This document shows positions 1 through 8,162 of a DNA stretch of 64,000 bases, piece by piece (position 1 is the stretch's first letter; each line of letters opens with the position of its first letter). Under the pieces are notes generated by a model that saw nothing but the letters and a program-made list of their open reading frames with translations, was not told the origin of the DNA and ran no database searches. The DNA lies in NCBI RefSeq assembly GCF_000737195.2, contig NZ_JALM01000021.1, positions 1 to 64,000 of the forward strand, read 5' to 3'. A program made the position numbers and the translations under genes. The stretch comes from Sciscionella sediminilitoris (GTDB taxonomy: Bacteria; Actinomycetota; Actinomycetes; Mycobacteriales; Pseudonocardiaceae).

Positions 1-59
1 TCTGCTGGTCGATCTTGCCGAGAGCGATGACCGCGATCGCGGCAAGATCGACCAGCAGA
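1..59. repeat. Perfect 20-bp inverted repeat
   Basis: Bases 1-20 are the exact reverse complement of bases 40-59, with a 19-base spacer. The repeat starts at the first base of the window and may extend further left. It lies inside the partial reading frame on the minus strand. Confidence 0.9.
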
Positions 60-148
60 TACCAGCCGATCAATACTGGCCGCAGTTGCCACAGTGACCA
101 CTCGCGAAACCATGTCCACAATGGCAACCGTTTTGACTGAGCGCTCAT
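1..148 (-). CDS. N-terminal part of a membrane protein, possibly a GGDEF-type signalling protein (partial)
   Basis: Reading the minus strand from the ATG at 148 gives 49 uninterrupted residues that run off the window. The peptide starts MSAQSKRLPLWTWFREWSLW and continues into a hydrophobic stretch (LIGWYLLVDLAAIAVIAL), the start of a membrane segment. The pattern of a tryptophan-rich W-LW-L lead followed by a first helix with LLVD resembles the start of actinobacterial membrane-bound diguanylate cyclases, from memory of that family. It lies just downstream of an MFS gene on the same strand, the same order as the MFS and complete GGDEF gene at 59100-61614, which supports the guess. The catalytic domain is outside the window, so the function is inference. 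Its visible 3' part is made of a perfect 20-bp inverted repeat. Confidence 0.45.
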   Translation of the reverse strand, partial: MSAQSKRLPLWTWFREWSLWQLRPVLIGWYLLVDLAAIAVIALGKIDQQ

Positions 149-320
149 GCGTGATCACCGCTTGCTTTCGCGGTGGCGTGACTAGACACGTGGGAAGTCA
201 AGGTGGATTCCGATACCATGCCGATGAGTCCCGTTTTCACCCGTTCGAGGAATGAGGTCGTGGACATGTCGACCGAGCACTGAACCACACCGAACACAGA
301 TTCCGCAGCTGCCCTATGCC

Positions 321-1523
321 TCATGCGCTCACTGCAGCCTGGGGCATAGGTGATCTGCGACGGGCATTTGCCCAGCTCATGGCGATCATTACGGCGAGGA
401 CCACGCTGACGGCCCCCGCGATCGCGACCGCGGTGCTGGGTAGGAGCGCCCCGGCGAGCAGTCCGCCGAGCATCGGGCCCAATCCGTTCGAGGTGTGCAG
501 GACAGCGCTGTTGACCCCGGTGATCCGCCCCCGTTTCGGTTCAGGCGCCAACTGCGCGGTCAGGGCACCTGAGTACATCGTGTAAATCGTTGCCAGTCCG
601 CCGCTGATCGCGAACAACACCAGCGACCACACCAAACCGACCGGGACGAACAGCGGCACCAGCACCGCTCCCGCCAGCACCGCGACTGGCCCGAGCAGCC
701 CTGCCTGCCGACGTGCCGGTACGAGTCTGCCGAAGACGAATGCACCGATCACGGCGCCGAACGGAGCAGCAGCCAGAATGAGCGTCACGGCATAGTGTCC
801 GAGTCCAAGCTGGTGTGCGTACGGAGCAGCGATCCCTTCCGGGACGATATGGAACACGTTCAGCACCCCCACCGCGACCAGCACCAGCAAGCGGCGATCC
901 CTCATGATCGCGGCGACGCCGCGCCCGAGCCCGCGCGGGCTCAACGCACGCTCGCCTTCCCTCGGTCGCACCGGGCGCGATGCCAAGCATCCCAGCAGCA
1001 CGGCCGAGATCACGAAGGTCCCTGAATCCGCCAGTAGCGTGCCGGCCGGAGACAGGAACGAGACCAGCGCCCCGCCGAGCGCGAAACCGGACAGCTGCGC
1101 GATCTGGATCGATACCTGCCGCAACGACACCCCCAGCATGTATCGATCCCCGGTCAGTACTTCCGGCAGTAGTGCCTGCTGACCGGCTTTGAACGGGCCA
1201 TTGAACAGGGTTGATCCCGCGACCAGCACACATAACAACCACAGCGGCACACCCGGAATCGCCACTGCCGCCAGCAAGACCGCGCGCACTCCATCGCAGG
1301 CGATCATCACGTTCCGACGCCGGAAATGATCAGCCAACCCCGTCAGGAACACACTTCCCACCAGCGTCGGCAAGAACGTCAACCCGTACGTCAACCCCGT
1401 CAACGCTGCCGAACCGGTCCGGGAGAACACTAAGATCGACAAGGCGATCCGTCCCAGCTGATCTCCGCAAACCGAGGAGACCTCGGCGAGCCACAGGAAC
1501 CGGAACTCCCGCACCGCCAGCAC
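321..1523 (-). CDS. MFS transporter, EntS-like exporter family
   Basis: A 400-residue integral membrane protein of the major facilitator superfamily, likely a proton-driven exporter of an unknown substrate. A motif A-like loop (GLADHFRRR) follows the second hydrophobic segment and hydrophobic segments continue to the C-terminus, as in EntS-like exporters. The frame is open back to an ATG at 1631, but the extra 36 residues use AT-ending codons including TTA and have no hydrophobic or family character. The GTG at 1523, preceded by an AGAGGTGG-like purine run, places the conserved REFRFLWLAE segment near the N-terminus. The paralogue at 60499-61614 has the same layout (REFRGLW shortly after its start). 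A possible signalling-protein gene follows downstream. Confidence 0.85.
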   Translation of the reverse strand: MLAVREFRFLWLAEVSSVCGDQLGRIALSILVFSRTGSAALTGLTYGLTFLPTLVGSVFLTGLADHFRRRNVMIACDGVRAVLLAAVAIPGVPLWLLCVLVAGSTLFNGPFKAGQQALLPEVLTGDRYMLGVSLRQVSIQIAQLSGFALGGALVSFLSPAGTLLADSGTFVISAVLLGCLASRPVRPREGERALSPRGLGRGVAAIMRDRRLLVLVAVGVLNVFHIVPEGIAAPYAHQLGLGHYAVTLILAAAPFGAVIGAFVFGRLVPARRQAGLLGPVAVLAGAVLVPLFVPVGLVWSLVLFAISGGLATIYTMYSGALTAQLAPEPKRGRITGVNSAVLHTSNGLGPMLGGLLAGALLPSTAVAIAGAVSVVLAVMIAMSWANARRRSPMPQAAVSA

Positions 1524-2060
1524 AGACCGATACGTCGGTCCACCTCTTGACCAGCGCACGTCACCCCTCAACGATCTGTGCTCAGCGTATTCGCCCAACC
1601 CTAAAACAGTGAAACCAACACCGCTGGCCAACCAAAATAGTCAACAACCAACATCCCGAGAATCGCCCGTTCAGCCCACCCCGACCGGGGGAGGGGCGAA
1701 TGCTTGGGGAGAGCTGTCGCGAAGTGCTCGAGACCGTTGCCCGGCATGACCTTTCGCAGGGTGCGCGAGAGCTGTTGCGTAGCCATTACGCGGTGTAAAT
1801 CGCGAAAATCTGCCACAAATAAGTGGTCAATCTTTCCCTCAACGGTGCTACGCGTCTATCCGTTTCAGGCGAAATGTGCTCTATCGCCATAGCCTCGCGG
1901 GGCCGGCGCCGCTGACGGGCCTGCGCTCAAGCGCTGTCATTTGGCTCCGCACTTCCGATTGCAAGGGCGGCAAGACCGGCAGATGCGCAGAACCGCCACC
2001 GCCAGCTATCGCTGTGAGTTATCGTCCGGTTGCCATGACCAACATGACCGGGGAGGGATC
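1524..2060. other. Intergenic region without a convincing gene
   Basis: About 540 bases, visibly less GC-rich than the flanking genes. Short open frames here lack GC3 bias and ribosome binding sites. It probably holds the promoters of the divergent MFS gene and of the gene pair beginning at 2061; no clear -35/-10 pair or operator could be picked out. Confidence 0.5.
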
Positions 2061-2528
2061 ATGTCAAATCCTGGTGGCCCGTACTGGCCGCAGGGCCCTG
2101 CTGGGGGCAGCGAAGATCGTCACGGCCAGGTGTCCAGTGGCACCACGCCGAGCTGGGATCCGGATCGGGTTCGCAAATACATCACCTACAGCGTTGTCGT
2201 GTGGATCGTTGGTTCGGTGATCGGGCTCGTCTCGGCTATTTACGGCGCGATCGTGATCCAGGAGCCCACGCTGACCGCGATCTTGCTGGGGATCAGTGGG
2301 GTGCAGACCGTTCTCGCGATTCCGGCGGCGATCGTGCTGCAGCGGCGCCGCGCGAACTGGGCCAGGATCCTGTTGCGGATCCTGGCGTTGCTCTCGATCG
2401 TGTCGCTGTATCAGGCGTTCAAGTTGGAGGCGTGGCCTTCGCTGGTACTCAACCTGGTGCTCGGGTCGACGCTGGGCACCTTGTCTGACCATCAGGTCCG
2501 TGATGCTTGTCGGCAACGGTCGCGATGA
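2061..2528 (+). CDS. Small membrane protein of unknown function
   Basis: 155 residues. The ATG at 2061 follows a GGGGAGGG ribosome binding site; the open frame extends further upstream but without coding character. A Gly/Pro-rich cytoplasmic lead (MSNPGGPYWPQG...) of about 45 residues is followed by four hydrophobic segments near residues 50-70, 77-99, 106-124 and 130-146. The low-complexity N-terminus followed by a small membrane bundle is common among actinobacterial proteins of unknown function. Its stop overlaps the ATG of the next gene (ATGA), so the two are probably translationally coupled and may act together. I recognise no catalytic motif. Confidence 0.7.
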   Translation: MSNPGGPYWPQGPAGGSEDRHGQVSSGTTPSWDPDRVRKYITYSVVVWIVGSVIGLVSAIYGAIVIQEPTLTAILLGISGVQTVLAIPAAIVLQRRRANWARILLRILALLSIVSLYQAFKLEAWPSLVLNLVLGSTLGTLSDHQVRDACRQRSR

Positions 2529-3544
2529 CCAGCGAGGATTCGGACGCCAGCGGCGAGCCCGAGACTGCTGAACGCTGCGGACCTCGGGACGAGGACGGCA
2601 ATGCTGAGCCGGATGGTCTCGCTCAACCGTCGACCCTGGGCCAGGGGTCCGATGGTCCCGATGCCCGGACAGTCCAGCGTGAGCGGTGGATCGCGCTCGT
2701 CGTGGATTCCGTGCTGTTGCTGATAGCCATTCCGATCAGTTTCGGTATCGGATTGATCGCCGCGTTCAACTCACTTAACTGCGGTGCTTCCACCACCGGC
2801 GCGATCTGTTCGCCCGCGGTCCAGGGACTGGTGCTCTGGCTCCCTCCAGTCGCCGCGACAGTCGGACTGTTGCTGGTTCTGGGGCCGGGGCAGATTTGGA
2901 TCCGTAAGCAGCGGGCGGCTGCGCCCTGGCATGGCCTTGCCTGGCTCTTGGTGATCGCCGCGGGAATCACCTCGCTCGGGATCGGTTCCGGTACGGCACA
3001 TGACAACTCGGCGCAGTACGAGAAGCAGCTCGACCGCGAGCAACAACAATTTGAACGCGAATACCACCAGCGAGAACTCCAGCGGATCGCCGAGACGAAA
3101 CGGCGTCCGCATTTTCCCGCCATACAACGCGTGCTGGAACCGCTGCACCAGCGAGTCCTTCAGCAACTGCGCACCGTCGATGGTGGCGTGGATTGGAAGT
3201 GGGAAATGCCGGAGGAGAACTGGGCACACACCACGTGCGAATTCAACGATCCCATCAACCCGCAGACCATCCAGCTCAACGACTACGCGGAACTCGAGGT
3301 CGTCGAGCGCCCGACAGGCGCTTACGCGGGTATCTCCGATGCCCGCTGGCAAGTGATCCAGACCGCGTTCGCCCAAGAAGGGCAACGGCTGGGCTTCACC
3401 GTGCGCAGCACCGTCAAGGACGCCATCCCCGAACTGCACCTCCAGAAAGACGACCTCCACCTGAGCGTCACCCGGCGAGGGGCTGCCAAAATGGCCGAGG
3501 GCCGACCAGCGATCGCCGTGAACAGCGCCTGTCACCTGCGATAG
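2525..3544 (+). CDS. Membrane-anchored protein of unknown function with LppA-like C-terminal region
   Basis: 339 residues from the ATG at 2525; an in-frame TTG at 2507 is an alternative start. An acidic N-terminal tail of about 45 residues is followed by hydrophobic segments near residues 50-72, 98-120 and 132-152. A strongly charged Gln/Glu/Arg-rich stretch follows, probably helical or coiled-coil. The C-terminal soluble part (WEMPEENWAHTTCEF, then a WQVIQTAFAQEGQRLGF segment) recalls the LppA family of actinobacterial envelope proteins, but that match is from memory and weak. It overlaps the preceding gene by 4 bases. A 10-bp hairpin follows the stop. Confidence 0.65.
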   Translation: MTSEDSDASGEPETAERCGPRDEDGNAEPDGLAQPSTLGQGSDGPDARTVQRERWIALVVDSVLLLIAIPISFGIGLIAAFNSLNCGASTTGAICSPAVQGLVLWLPPVAATVGLLLVLGPGQIWIRKQRAAAPWHGLAWLLVIAAGITSLGIGSGTAHDNSAQYEKQLDREQQQFEREYHQRELQRIAETKRRPHFPAIQRVLEPLHQRVLQQLRTVDGGVDWKWEMPEENWAHTTCEFNDPINPQTIQLNDYAELEVVERPTGAYAGISDARWQVIQTAFAQEGQRLGFTVRSTVKDAIPELHLQKDDLHLSVTRRGAAKMAEGRPAIAVNSACHLR

Positions 3545-3586
3545 ACAACCGCATCAAACGGTCCGGCGCGTCACCTCGTGCGTTAT

Positions 3587-3609
3587 CGGGGCGAGTAGCA
3601 CTCGCCCCG
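3587..3609 (+). terminator. Hairpin after the membrane-protein pair
   Basis: CGGGGCGAGT (3587-3596) pairs perfectly with ACTCGCCCCG (3600-3609) across a 3-base loop, 43 bases after the stop at 3544. There is no U-tract, so it could be an actinobacterial I-shaped terminator. Confidence 0.5.
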
Positions 3610-3756
3610 ACGCATGGTCGCTGACTGTTACTGCGGAACTGTGGGCATCGGGTCCGGGGCTTCCGACACGCCGGATCGGCGACCCTACAATTGTGCCGGG
3701 AGCGCTCGCTGGTACGCTGGGTTTTCCCAGCTGAGCACAGCGCTTAACGGTCCACA

Positions 3757-3803
3757 CCTGAAAAGCGGAAGGTCGGCGGTTCGAACCCGCCCCTGGCCAC
3801 AGT
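3757..3803 (+). tRNA. 3' half of a tRNA-Phe gene (remnant, att-site-like)
   Basis: From the anticodon loop onward the sequence is that of a tRNA-Phe(GAA): loop CTGAAAA, 3' anticodon stem GCGGA, a perfect T-arm (GGCGG-TTCGAAC-CCGCC) and acceptor strand CCTGGCC with discriminator A. The 5' half is missing: the five bases before the loop do not pair with GCGGA, and no GGCCAGG acceptor or D-arm lies upstream. The rho-independent terminator of the former tRNA gene is still present downstream. Tyrosine-recombinase islands leave such a 3' tRNA piece at their far end, so this probably marks the right end of an element extending leftwards. It is not a functional tRNA. Confidence 0.7.
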
Positions 3804-3810
3804 TTTCGCA

Positions 3811-3841
3811 ACCGCTCCGACGTCGGTCGGAGCGGTTTTTT
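3811..3841 (+). terminator. Rho-independent terminator of the former tRNA-Phe gene
   Basis: ACCGCTCCGAC (3811-3821) pairs perfectly with GTCGGAGCGGT (3826-3836) across a 4-base loop and is followed by a run of six T. It sits directly behind the tRNA-Phe 3' half and may also stop readthrough from the converging GNAT gene. Confidence 0.85.
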
Positions 3842-3855
3842 CGTGCCTGGCGAGG

Positions 3856-4326
3856 TCAGTGGGGCTCCTCGATCCAGGCGTGTAGCAGGCGCGGGTCGGG
3901 GGTGAACCCGTTGCGGACGTAGGCCGGGACCGCGCGTTCGCTGGAGTGCACGGTGACGCGTTCGAGGCCGAGCTCGCGTCCGAGAGCTCGGACGGTCGAC
4001 ATGAGCTGTGCCCCGGTCCCGCTGTCGCGGTGCGCGGGGACGACGTAGACGCACTGCATGTCGCCCGAGGCGCGTTCGGGTGACCTTGGGTTCGGCACCC
4101 GCGCGATGATCGCCAGCCAGGCCATCCCGATGATCGTGTTCTCGCGCACGGCGACCAGGCACCGATGTGATGCCGCGTGTTCGCGTGCCCAGGTGGTGAG
4201 CAGCCGAACGAACTCGTCGTGCCCGGTGACCGGTGTTCCTTCTCGTTCCAGGAGCCAGCGCCAGCGAAGTTCGGCCACGGTCGGCAGCTCGTCGTCCCGG
4301 GCGGGCCGGATCACGGTCTCGTTCAT
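3856..4326 (-). CDS. GNAT family N-acetyltransferase
   Basis: 156 residues, the usual length of a single GNAT domain that acetylates an unknown amine from acetyl-CoA. The acetyl-CoA-binding motif A is seen as VYVVPAHRDSGTGAQLM near residues 92-108, with the expected basic, glycine-rich turn. It is followed by the long alpha-3 helix and a late aromatic segment (AVPAYVRNGF) typical of motif B, where the tyrosine often acts as general acid. The gene ends just after the tRNA-Phe remnant and its terminator, so it belongs to the chromosomal side of that junction. Substrate cannot be inferred. Confidence 0.88.
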   Translation of the reverse strand: MNETVIRPARDDELPTVAELRWRWLLEREGTPVTGHDEFVRLLTTWAREHAASHRCLVAVRENTIIGMAWLAIIARVPNPRSPERASGDMQCVYVVPAHRDSGTGAQLMSTVRALGRELGLERVTVHSSERAVPAYVRNGFTPDPRLLHAWIEEPH

Positions 4327-4344
4327 GGCACCATTCTGGCTTGC

Positions 4345-4632
4345 TCAGCTCAGCGGGCGCTCCCGCACGACCTCGTACTCGGCCACCGAGGCGGAACGGA
4401 TGGCCGCGTTCTGTTCCTCGCTGGGGCCGCTGCCCCGGAACGCTTCGAGGGCGGCCTGCGATTCCCACCGCTCGAATATGTCGATGCGGCCGGTGTCCAC
4501 CAGATCGGCGGTGATGGTGAAGTCGAGGCACCCGGGTGCGCGGCGCGCCTGTTCGACGATGTGCGCGCAGTCCGCGAGGTAGGGTTCGCGGTCCCCCGGG
4601 GCGACGAGGATGTGCCCGGCGACGATCACCAT
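4345..4632 (-). CDS. Antibiotic biosynthesis monooxygenase (ABM) domain protein
   Basis: 95 residues, a single small ferredoxin-like ABM domain, usually dimeric and cofactor-free. The family signatures are visible: VAPGDREPYLADCAHIVEQ at the start, then APGCLDFTITADLVDTGRIDIFERWES, where the W of the ERW motif is conserved. Members oxidise quinols or polyketide anthrones, or are stress proteins of unknown substrate. It stands alone between the GNAT gene (18 bases downstream) and the 4731-11336 operon, about 100 bases away, so the context does not identify a substrate. Confidence 0.85.
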   Translation of the reverse strand: MVIVAGHILVAPGDREPYLADCAHIVEQARRAPGCLDFTITADLVDTGRIDIFERWESQAALEAFRGSGPSEEQNAAIRSASVAEYEVVRERPLS

Positions 4633-4730
4633 GTGCTGCTCCTCCGTTGGTCGGAATCGGCCGTTACGGAGGGGGACTCGCGGCGGTGGCCGAACTCATC
4701 GGCCACCGCACTCCTCGTCGGCAGCGGTGC

Positions 4731-5837
4731 TCAGTCGCCGAGCGTCTTGCTCCATTCGGTGTATTCGGCGAGCACGTCCTCGCGCACCTGGACGCCGAGG
4801 CCGGGCCCCTGTGGCACGGCCATGTACCCGTTCTCGACGGTCCTCGGCTCGGTGATGTCGCGTGCGTAGTACCGGCTGCTCGCGGAGAGGTCGTTGGCGA
4901 GGGTGAAACCGGGCAGGGAGGCCAGTGCGGCGTTGCCCGCCCTGCCGAGCCCGGTCTCGGCCATGCCACCGCACCAGACCCGCACCCCGTGCGCGAGCGC
5001 GGTGTCATGAATGCGGCGCGCTTCGAGGTAGCCGCCGACCCTGCCGGGTTTGATGTTGATGATCGAACAGGCGCCGAGGCTGATGGCGGTGGCCGCGGTC
5101 CCCGCCGAGACGATCGACTCGTCGAGGCAGATCGGGGTTTCGATGCGTCTGGCCAGTTCGGCGTGGCCGAGGAAGTCCTCGGGTTCGTACGGTTGTTCGA
5201 TCAGCACGAGGCCGAATTCGTCGAGCGCGGCCAGGTGCCGCTCGTCGCCGGGACGGTAGGCGGTATTGGCGTCGACCTGCAGTGCGAGTTCGGGCCCGAA
5301 GCGTTTCCGCACGGCGCGTACCGGTTCGATGTCCCAGCCTGGCTGGATCTTGAGTTTGATTCGCCGGTATCCGGCGTCCACGTGACCGTCCACCTCGTCG
5401 AGCAGATCGTCGGTGTTCTCGGCGATGCTGACCGAGACCCCGGAAGGCACCGCGGTGCGCACCCCGCCGAGGTATTCGCCGAAGGAGATACCAAGGGCAC
5501 GCAGGCGCGCGTCGAGCACCGCCATCTCCAGCGCCGATTTGGCCATCGGATGCCCGCGGAAGTCCGCGAGCAGCGGCGCGACCTGTGCCGGGCTCAGCTG
5601 CTCGGCCTCGGCGAGCCGGGGCGCCAGGCAGCGTTCGATGACATCGGCGGCACCGCCGAGGTACTCCGGCGAGTACGTCGGCTCGTTCTCGGCGACGCAC
5701 TCACCCCAGCCCTCGACGCCGTCGATGCGCATCCGCACCAGGAGCGTGTGGTGGGTCGACTGCGTTCCCCGGGAGGTACGGAACGCGCTCACCCGCGGGA
5801 TGGCGATCTTGCGCAGTTCGAGGCTTTCCAGCTTCAC
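4731..5837 (-). CDS. menC: Enolase-superfamily N-acylamino acid racemase / o-succinylbenzoate synthase
   Basis: 368 residues of the muconate-lactonizing subgroup. Catalytic features appear in order: the KxK motif in RRIKLKI (about residues 159-165), then metal ligands D in VDANTAY (about 190), E in IEQPYEP (about 215) and D in LDESI (about 240), and the opposite lysine in NIKPGRVGG (about 264). These and the VWCGGMAETGLGRA segment match the OSBS/NAAAR family closely. The start is GTG at 5837 behind GGAAGG, overlapping the upstream stop (GTGA). Neighbours are hydrolases and an amino-acid transporter, not menaquinone genes, so racemization of N-acylamino acids or dipeptide epimerization is the likelier role. 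Confidence 0.85.
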   Translation of the reverse strand: MKLESLELRKIAIPRVSAFRTSRGTQSTHHTLLVRMRIDGVEGWGECVAENEPTYSPEYLGGAADVIERCLAPRLAEAEQLSPAQVAPLLADFRGHPMAKSALEMAVLDARLRALGISFGEYLGGVRTAVPSGVSVSIAENTDDLLDEVDGHVDAGYRRIKLKIQPGWDIEPVRAVRKRFGPELALQVDANTAYRPGDERHLAALDEFGLVLIEQPYEPEDFLGHAELARRIETPICLDESIVSAGTAATAISLGACSIINIKPGRVGGYLEARRIHDTALAHGVRVWCGGMAETGLGRAGNAALASLPGFTLANDLSASSRYYARDITEPRTVENGYMAVPQGPGLGVQVREDVLAEYTEWSKTLGD

Positions 5838-6676
5838 TCGGGTTTTCCTTCCGTCAGAATTCGGGCGAAGAAATCGCGCACCACCGGCAGCATGGCGGAG
5901 CCCTTGTGCCCGGCGCCGGGGACCACACCGCGCTCGACTTCGACCCCGTACGCGGTCAGATTCCGTTTCAGGGCGAGCAATCGCTCCTGCCGGTCGGCGC
6001 CCGCCCGGTTGGCCTCCGGCATCCAGTGCCTGCTGGTCTCCGGCACCCACACCTCTTCGCCGCCGTGGTCCTGCTCGCCGATCACGGTGAGCACCCGGAC
6101 CCGGCGCAGTGCGGCCGGATCCACCGCTTTCCCGAAGCGCTCGGCGAGATCGCGGGTGCCGACCCACCAGTCGCGCTCCTCGTCGAGCAGGGTGACCGCG
6201 CCGGGTGCGCCGATGGAGACCGCGGTCAGCCGCTCGGCGTGCAGCAGCAGGAAGCGGTGCGCGAACTGCGCGCCGCCGGAGAATCCGTGCAGCAGCAACG
6301 GTCCCGGCTCGAAGCCGTACCGCCCGGCGAATTCCTCGACCATCCGGATCAGCAGCAGATCGAACCGGATCCCGTGGAGCTCCAGGCGTTTGTAGTTGTC
6401 CACGTCATCGGGATCCTCGATGCCACACGGGAAAAGCGGGGCGAGCACCACACAACCGTGCTCCTCGGCGAACTCCGCGAAAGCATCCCGGTAGACCGTC
6501 GGCTGCCGCAGGGTTCCGTGCACCACCAGCACGATCGGGACCGGTCCGGGCTGTCCGGCCAGGCGTGGCGGTACATAGGTGTAGTAGCTGAACCGCTGAT
6601 CGGTTTGCAATGCCCAGCCGGGAGCCTTGCCGTACAGGTAATGCGCGAAGCGGGCCTCGATCCGTGGGCCGGTCAC
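5834..6676 (-). CDS. Alpha/beta hydrolase (PHB depolymerase/esterase-like)
   Basis: 280 residues from a GTG at 6676 that overlaps the stop of the upstream hydrolase (GTGA); its own stop overlaps the next GTG. The fold is visible as the HG oxyanion turn (VLVVHGTLRQP), the nucleophile elbow LLHGFSGGAQ (GFSGG, catalytic Ser), and a late acid (EQDHGG) and histidine (PGAGHKGS). The arrangement resembles secreted PHB-depolymerase/feruloyl-esterase-like enzymes, but no signal peptide is seen, so it is probably cytoplasmic. It likely cleaves an ester or amide among the compounds imported by the ABC transporter of this operon. Confidence 0.8.
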   Translation of the reverse strand: MTGPRIEARFAHYLYGKAPGWALQTDQRFSYYTYVPPRLAGQPGPVPIVLVVHGTLRQPTVYRDAFAEFAEEHGCVVLAPLFPCGIEDPDDVDNYKRLELHGIRFDLLLIRMVEEFAGRYGFEPGPLLLHGFSGGAQFAHRFLLLHAERLTAVSIGAPGAVTLLDEERDWWVGTRDLAERFGKAVDPAALRRVRVLTVIGEQDHGGEEVWVPETSRHWMPEANRAGADRQERLLALKRNLTAYGVEVERGVVPGAGHKGSAMLPVVRDFFARILTEGKPE

Positions 6677-8154
6677 GGCCGGTCCTGGTGCGCGGTGATC
6701 ATCGGGCGGGCCGTCTCGGTGCTGTTCACGTTCACCTCGCGGGACCAGCGCAGCCCGCCGGATTCGGGGAATTCCACGGTGATCGTGTCGTGGAACGGGG
6801 ACTCCACGAAGTACCAGTCGAGCACGAGCACCCGTGGCTCGCGCCAGTGTGCCGCGCCGAGTACGCGCATCCGCTCGGGCTGATAGGAGTGGTGCAGCCG
6901 CCAGCAGGTGACCGTGCTCTCCGACTCCACCCAACTGGACAGTCCACAGTGGACTTCATGACTGCCGCGTGCATCGGTGAGCGTCACGGTCAGTACGCCG
7001 TCGGACTCGGTGAAGGCGATCGTGCGCAGTCCGTCCTCGTTCGGTTCGCAGCTGAACCGGGTGTTCGCCAGCTCCGGTTCCGGATCGGCCGAGCGCAGTA
7101 TCGGTTCCTGATTGTCCTCGGCAAGTGCGGCGGCCAGCTGGGTGTCGCTCGCCGTGGACGGGGTGCTCTCGAACGCGGGGAGCAGGAATTCCTGCACCAG
7201 ACCGGAAAGGTAGCGGTGCAGTCCGTGGGTGATGCTGCCGGTCGTGGTGATCACCGCGTCGTGCTGCGGGAACACGAACACATCCTGGCCGAACATCCCG
7301 GAGGCACGGGAGCCGCCCTGTTCGGTCAGCCAGATCTGGTAGCCGTAGCCCTCGCGTTCCTCCCCGCCGTCGCCGGGCACGAACTCGGCGCCGTTCCAGC
7401 TGCCGGCATTGGCCTGCGCCACGTGCCAGAAGGTGGCCTCGTCCACCCAGCCTTCCGGCAGGATCCGCTCGCCGTTCCACATGCCGTCGCGCAGATGCAG
7501 CACGCCCCACTTCAGGAAATCGATGCTGCGCAGGCTCAACCCGTTGCCCCCGGAACAGATCCCTTCCGGATCGGTGTCCCAGCTGTGGCCGGAGAATCCG
7601 AGCGGTTCGAACAGGCGCGGGGCGAGGTATTCGGCGACACTGGATCCGGTGGCCCGCTGCACGATCGCCGAGAGCATGTGCGAGCTGGCGCTGGAGTAGG
7701 TGAAGGCCTTGCCCGGTTCGGTCTCGACCTCCCGGGAGAGGAAATCGGTGACCCAGCTGGTTTCCAGCAGCCGCCAGGTCTTCCCGGAAAGGCCGACGCG
7801 GTGCCCGGTGCGCATGGTGAGCAGATCGGCGACGGTGATCGCGCGCAGGTTCTTCCCCGCGGTTTCCGGAACCTTCTCGGGAAAGAACGAGACAAGGGTG
7901 TCCTCGAGCCGGATGTGCCCCTCGGCGAGGGCGAACCCGACCGCGGTCCCGACGAAGGACTTCGTCGCCGAATGCAGGGTGTGCGGGAGATCGGCGCGGT
8001 AGGGCCACCAGTAGTGCTCGAGCGCGAGCTTGCCGCCCCGATAGATCAGCAGGCTGTCCAGGGACATCCCGCGCCGCTCGAGTTCGGCGAGGAAACCGAG
8101 CACGGAACCGCCGTCGACGCCCGCCTCGGACGGTGCCGCGTACTGGAAGGTCAC
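6673..8154 (-). CDS. Beta-lactamase-fold serine hydrolase (class C related)
   Basis: 493 residues. The N-terminal 350 residues carry the penicillin-binding/class C fold: SxxK as SATK (about residue 63) and the YxN-equivalent YSSAS (about 153). A C-terminal beta-rich extension of about 120 residues follows and contains a 7+7 bp DNA dyad at 6941-6955. There is no signal peptide, so it is probably an intracellular D-peptidase, amidase or esterase. The start is ATG at 8154, nine bases after the permease stop at 8163, and its stop overlaps the next start. Together with the racemase and amino-acid importer it suggests use of D- or modified amino-acid derivatives. Confidence 0.85.
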   Translation of the reverse strand: MTFQYAAPSEAGVDGGSVLGFLAELERRGMSLDSLLIYRGGKLALEHYWWPYRADLPHTLHSATKSFVGTAVGFALAEGHIRLEDTLVSFFPEKVPETAGKNLRAITVADLLTMRTGHRVGLSGKTWRLLETSWVTDFLSREVETEPGKAFTYSSASSHMLSAIVQRATGSSVAEYLAPRLFEPLGFSGHSWDTDPEGICSGGNGLSLRSIDFLKWGVLHLRDGMWNGERILPEGWVDEATFWHVAQANAGSWNGAEFVPGDGGEEREGYGYQIWLTEQGGSRASGMFGQDVFVFPQHDAVITTTGSITHGLHRYLSGLVQEFLLPAFESTPSTASDTQLAAALAEDNQEPILRSADPEPELANTRFSCEPNEDGLRTIAFTESDGVLTVTLTDARGSHEVHCGLSSWVESESTVTCWRLHHSYQPERMRVLGAAHWREPRVLVLDWYFVESPFHDTITVEFPESGGLRWSREVNVNSTETARPMITAHQDRP

Positions 8155-8162
8155 GAATACTC

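Noticed and set aside
3716-3731. GCTGGG-TTTT-CCCAGC hairpin as the D-arm of a complete tRNA
   Set aside because: Spacing and sequence do not fit a D-arm, no matching acceptor strand lies upstream, and the anticodon stem remains unpaired.
3554-4531. 325-codon minus-strand open frame across the tRNA-Phe remnant
   Set aside because: It crosses the tRNA piece and terminator, has Arg/His-rich composition, and overlaps the GNAT gene in another frame.
4536-6395. 619-codon open frame on the plus strand opposite the racemase and hydrolase
   Set aside because: Shadow of the real minus-strand genes: low-complexity Arg/Gly/Pro composition and no ribosome binding site, while the minus frames hold complete catalytic motifs.
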